From the NCBI GenBank assembly GCA_030589825.1, contig JAUUZT010000024.1, positions 1-8,933 on the forward strand: a DNA stretch of 8,933 bases, given 5' to 3'. The notes beneath the pieces are model-generated. The model was given only the letters and a program-made list of their open reading frames with translations, ran no database searches and was not told the origin of the DNA. Positions 6,453 through 8,933 of this stretch are shown piece after piece. Made by a program: the position numbers and the translations under genes. How positions within the stretch are numbered: position 1 is the first letter of the stretch; the number at the start of each line of letters is the position of its first letter. Origin of the DNA: Dehalococcoidia bacterium. Its GTDB lineage: Bacteria; Chloroflexota; Dehalococcoidia; GIF9; AB-539-J10.

Positions 6453-7035
6453 TTTGGATTTCCTCTCTACCTTTGCTGAAGGCACTGACATTTATTGGAA
6501 CTATCTTCGCAGGCAGTCGTTTATGAATAACATCCATCCAGACCTGTACCTCAAATGGCAAGAGGAATGAGGCACATCCCAGTAAAAAAATATTTAGTAC
6601 CCTTATATCACCCAAACTGATTGCCTGCTCAGTGCCATTGACCAGAATAACATGAGATGTTTTTCCTTTTAATATACCAATTATCTCCTCATCCGCAGGG
6701 TAAGTTGCCTTTCCTGTATTTACCGTTGCCGGTGGTATCTTGTAATTATTAACGATTACGATTGATTTCTCGTTCAAAAACTGTGCCCATCTCATGGCTT
6801 CAAGCTTTTCAAAACCAAGCATTATGTCAGCCTGTCCGTCTTTAATCATGGGAGAATAGACCTTACCCCCGGCACGGATATGGCTAACGACACTTCCGCC
6901 ACGTTGTGCCATACCAAGAGTATCCGTTTTCTTAGTATCATATCCAGCGGCTATCGCTACCTCGGCAATGATATCGCTTGCGAGGATAGTACCCTGCCCG
7001 CCAACCCCTGACATTATCAGGTTTATGTTCTTCAT
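6439..7035 (-). CDS. iorB: Indolepyruvate:ferredoxin oxidoreductase, beta subunit
   Basis: This is the 198-residue gamma-type (2-oxoacid oxidoreductase gamma domain) subunit of IorAB. The complex oxidatively decarboxylates indolepyruvate, phenylpyruvate or hydroxyphenylpyruvate to the arylacetyl-CoA, reducing ferredoxin. The N-terminus MSGVGGQGTILAS carries the GVGGQG loop at 10-15, and TLGMAQRGGSVVSHIR at 39-54 is the family's second hallmark, thought to help shape the CoA/substrate region. Length is normal (about 190-200). The ATG overlaps the iorA TGA as ATGA, a classic coupled junction, with GAGGGAAAGG just upstream. The stop lies within the start of the aminotransferase gene. Pairing with a full iorA separates it from the pyruvate or 2-oxoglutarate oxidoreductase gamma subunits. 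Confidence 0.94.
   Translation of the reverse strand: MKNINLIMSGVGGQGTILASDIIAEVAIAAGYDTKKTDTLGMAQRGGSVVSHIRAGGKVYSPMIKDGQADIMLGFEKLEAMRWAQFLNEKSIVIVNNYKIPPATVNTGKATYPADEEIIGILKGKTSHVILVNGTEQAISLGDIRVLNIFLLGCASFLLPFEVQVWMDVIHKRLPAKIVPINVSAFSKGREEIQNGSF
6461..6466 (-). promoter_or_regulatory. Ribosome binding site deciding the aminotransferase start
   Basis: On the minus strand the bases read AGAGGA, 8 bases before the ATG at 6450-6452, inside the end of iorB. No comparable site precedes the upstream in-frame ATG at 6489-6491. This supports the shorter protein and translational coupling to iorB. Confidence 0.7.
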
Positions 7036-8852
7036 TTAGCCTTTCCCTCAACGCTGGAAGTCTTTGGCCCTATCGCGTGTTGCGGGCAAATCTGCCGGCA
7101 AATACCACAGACATCACCAACACATAAATTATCATTTATAAAGATTTCACCGTCCTGATACTGAATCGCCGGACAACCAGTCATAGCGCATAAATCACAT
7201 TTGGTACATTTATCCCTGTCAATAAACATTGGCGTAGTTTTCTTTTTAACCTGTGCCTGGCAGTTACCACGTACTATGATAACGGACAACTCAGGATTAC
7301 CCAGTGATTTCTTAACCGAGTTTCTTATTCCTTTTACATCAAAGGCATCAACTAGCTGAACATCATTGACCCCGATACCACGAACAAGTTTTTCCAGGTC
7401 AACCCTGTTTGTAGCTTTACCTTGAGCTGTTTTACCCGTCCCGGGGTTGTCCTGATGCCCTGTCATAGCGGTAGTCAAATTATCCATAATTATTACCGTC
7501 ATCTTGCCATTATTGTAAACGGCATCAACTAATGGAGTTATCCCAGAATGCAAAAATGTAGAATCGCCAATGACAGCGATGATATCACCGGTGACTCCTG
7601 CCTTTTCTAGTCCCAACGCCTGCCCAATACCAGCTCCCATACAGGCGCAGGTGTCCATGGCGCTGAGCGGAGGGAGGGCTCCCAGTGTATAGCAACCGAT
7701 ATCCCCGGTAATGATCATAGACGACTCGCGTCCAGGTTTATTGCGAACCGACAAGCTGCTGCGATGGCCCATACTGCTTAGTGTAAAGTAAATACCCACG
7801 TGAGGACACCCTGCGCAAAAGAGAGGAGGACGCCCGAGTAAAGCAGGTTTTTCATCAGTTCCTTCTTTGGAACCAAGCTCCGGAAGTAAACCAGCTTTAC
7901 GGCAGCAGGTTTCAACTACATCCGGATTTAATTCACCGACCAAGGGGATAATACTCTTTCCTGTTACCTCTATACCCATTACTTTGATGCTATCTTCAAT
8001 AAAAGGGTCAAGCTCTTCAATGACCAGAAGCTTTTTTACTTTGGATGCAAAATCCTTAATCATAGCCTTCGGTAATGGATAGGGCATGCCCAGCTTGAGG
8101 AAAGATGCTTCGGGGAAAGTCTGCCTGGCATATTGGTAAGCAACTCCGCTGCTTATTACTCCCAGAGCAGAATTACCATCCTCTATTTTATTTACAGGGA
8201 GAGTTTCCGTAAAGGCAGTAACTTCCAGCAATCTTTTCTCTATCTGTACATGACGTTGCCGGGCATTTGCCGGTAACATAACATATTTTCTATAATCGCG
8301 GGGGAATCCTATCTTTGGATTACTCTGACGTTGCCTGTTTGCGTTTACAGCTGATTTTGAATGAGAAATACGGGTTGTACTGCGAACCAGCACAGGCGTA
8401 TCAAACTGCTCACTTATATCAAATGCCAGACTCATAAAATCATAGGCTTCCTGGCTGTCGCTTGGTTCCAGTACCGGAATCTTGGCTAGCTTGGCATAAT
8501 AGCGGGTGTCCTGTTCATTCTGAGAGCTGTGCATCCCGGGGTCATCGGCAACAATAAACACCAATCCGGCATTTATTCCGGTGGTGGAAGCCGCCATAAA
8601 AGGGTCTGCAGCCACGTTTAGCCCTACGTGCTTCATGGACACCACTGAACGGGCGCCACCATATGCTGCCCCTAAGGCTACTTCTACCGCAACCTTCTCG
8701 TTGGTAGACCATTCAGCATAGACATCTTCGTGTTTTGCAATATTTGCCAGTATTTCAGTACTGGGAGTTCCCGGATATGCCGTGGCAACCCGAACACCGG
8801 CGTGGTAAGCCCCAAGGGCTAAAGCTTCATTACCAGATAATAGTGTAATCAC
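7032..8852 (-). CDS. iorA: Indolepyruvate:ferredoxin oxidoreductase, alpha subunit
   Basis: This is the catalytic subunit of IorAB, 606 residues, normal length. The pyrimidine-binding/PFOR-like N-terminal domain begins LLSGNEALALGAYHAGV and includes AYPGTPST at 25-32 and a catalytic-type Glu in NEKVAVEVALG (51-61). The TPP domain carries FCAGCPH at 345-351, GDIGCYTLG at 383-391 and the TPP motif GDS (429-431) ending at Asn458. The C-terminus (549-589) is a two-cluster ferredoxin with C549, C552, C555, C560, C577, C582, C585 and C589; the C577-C582 spacing is x4 instead of x2. The start is GTG: an in-frame TGA lies only 4 codons upstream and no ATG intervenes, and MITLLSGNEA fits the family N-terminus. 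No ribosome binding site precedes it. It overlaps iorB by 4 bases. The branched-chain versus aryl substrate is not decided by the sequence, but the IorA architecture favours arylpyruvates. Confidence 0.95.
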   Translation of the reverse strand: MITLLSGNEALALGAYHAGVRVATAYPGTPSTEILANIAKHEDVYAEWSTNEKVAVEVALGAAYGGARSVVSMKHVGLNVAADPFMAASTTGINAGLVFIVADDPGMHSSQNEQDTRYYAKLAKIPVLEPSDSQEAYDFMSLAFDISEQFDTPVLVRSTTRISHSKSAVNANRQRQSNPKIGFPRDYRKYVMLPANARQRHVQIEKRLLEVTAFTETLPVNKIEDGNSALGVISSGVAYQYARQTFPEASFLKLGMPYPLPKAMIKDFASKVKKLLVIEELDPFIEDSIKVMGIEVTGKSIIPLVGELNPDVVETCCRKAGLLPELGSKEGTDEKPALLGRPPLFCAGCPHVGIYFTLSSMGHRSSLSVRNKPGRESSMIITGDIGCYTLGALPPLSAMDTCACMGAGIGQALGLEKAGVTGDIIAVIGDSTFLHSGITPLVDAVYNNGKMTVIIMDNLTTAMTGHQDNPGTGKTAQGKATNRVDLEKLVRGIGVNDVQLVDAFDVKGIRNSVKKSLGNPELSVIIVRGNCQAQVKKKTTPMFIDRDKCTKCDLCAMTGCPAIQYQDGEIFINDNLCVGDVCGICRQICPQHAIGPKTSSVEGKAK

Positions 8853-8863
8853 GATTGAAAGTC

Positions 8864-8894
8864 ATTATAGCACAAGAATATTGCTTTTTGGCAA
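8864..8894 (-). promoter_or_regulatory. Promoter of the ior operon with extended -10; near-leaderless transcript
   Basis: On the minus strand TATAAT (8869-8864) is a perfect -10 and is preceded by TGC (8872-8870), giving an extended -10 (TGnTATAAT). A possible -35 is TTGCCA (8894-8889), with a rather long 19-base spacer, which the extended -10 could offset. The expected transcript start near 8857-8856 leaves only about 4-5 bases before the iorA GTG (8852), matching the lack of a Shine-Dalgarno there. The remaining bases to the window edge (8895-8933) show no gene. Confidence 0.6.
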
Positions 8895-8933
8895 AGCGCA
8901 TATCATCATTCACCAGTATTAACACATTTAGTA

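Noticed and set aside
5994..6570. Plus-strand open frames of 62-76 codons across the aminotransferase and iorB
   Set aside because: All are antisense to clear enzyme motifs, lack family features and overlap each other.
8834..8867. Short ATG frame (about 11 codons) overlapping the iorA start as an upstream leader peptide
   Set aside because: Its ATG sits within and just after the -10 box, upstream of the expected transcript start, and has no ribosome binding site.
8883..8897. GCTTT/AAAGC hairpin upstream of iorA as attenuator or terminator
   Set aside because: A 5-pair stem lying upstream of the predicted transcript start, so it would not be in the ior RNA; no U-tract.
2943..8918. CCAGTAT word shared between the gap before the ligase and the region upstream of iorA
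   Set aside because: Only about 7 bases match and the flanks differ; too short to claim a common regulator site.
1..8933. Mobile elements, CRISPR arrays, tRNA or rRNA genes, defence systems
   Set aside because: No transposase, terminal inverted repeats, regular repeats or RNA gene sequence was seen; almost all bases are in metabolic genes.

Overview
The window holds two converging gene groups with little spare DNA. It reads as an amino-acid or aromatic-acid catabolism locus of an anaerobic bacterium. Base composition is moderate (by eye, mid-40s percent GC). Genes are tightly packed and mostly have good Shine-Dalgarno sites. The key enzyme, indolepyruvate:ferredoxin oxidoreductase (IorAB), is oxygen-sensitive and feeds electrons to ferredoxin. 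The lineage cannot be fixed from this sequence. Anaerobic Chloroflexota (Dehalococcoidia-like), Firmicutes or sulfate-reducer-like Desulfobacterota are all plausible, and that is inference only.

Plus strand, 1-4703: the 3' end of livH, then livM, livG and livF, which encode the membrane and ATPase parts of a branched-chain/hydrophobic amino acid ABC importer. A phenylacetate-CoA ligase family enzyme (paaK-like) and a small tandem-ACT-domain protein follow. The transporter genes overlap or nearly touch. A 73-base AT-rich gap precedes the ligase and may hold a secondary promoter. The periplasmic binding protein (livJ/K type) is not in the window and presumably lies upstream.

Minus strand, 8852 down to 4708: iorA, iorB, a PLP aminotransferase and a PaaI-like hotdog thioesterase. 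iorA starts at GTG only about four bases after the predicted transcription start, below an extended -10 promoter, so it is probably (near-)leaderless. iorA/iorB overlap by ATGA and iorB/aminotransferase by 14 bases. A 122-base gap with a short inverted repeat separates the aminotransferase from the thioesterase. The two groups meet tail to tail with only 4 bases between stop codons.

Together (inference): the importer brings in an aromatic or branched-chain amino acid or a related compound. The aminotransferase makes the 2-oxo acid, and IorAB oxidatively decarboxylates it to an (aryl)acetyl-CoA plus reduced ferredoxin and CO2. The CoA ligase and the thioesterase interconvert or release the acyl-CoA and free acid. 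The ACT protein may sense the amino acid. No RNA gene, mobile element, CRISPR array or long repeat was seen.
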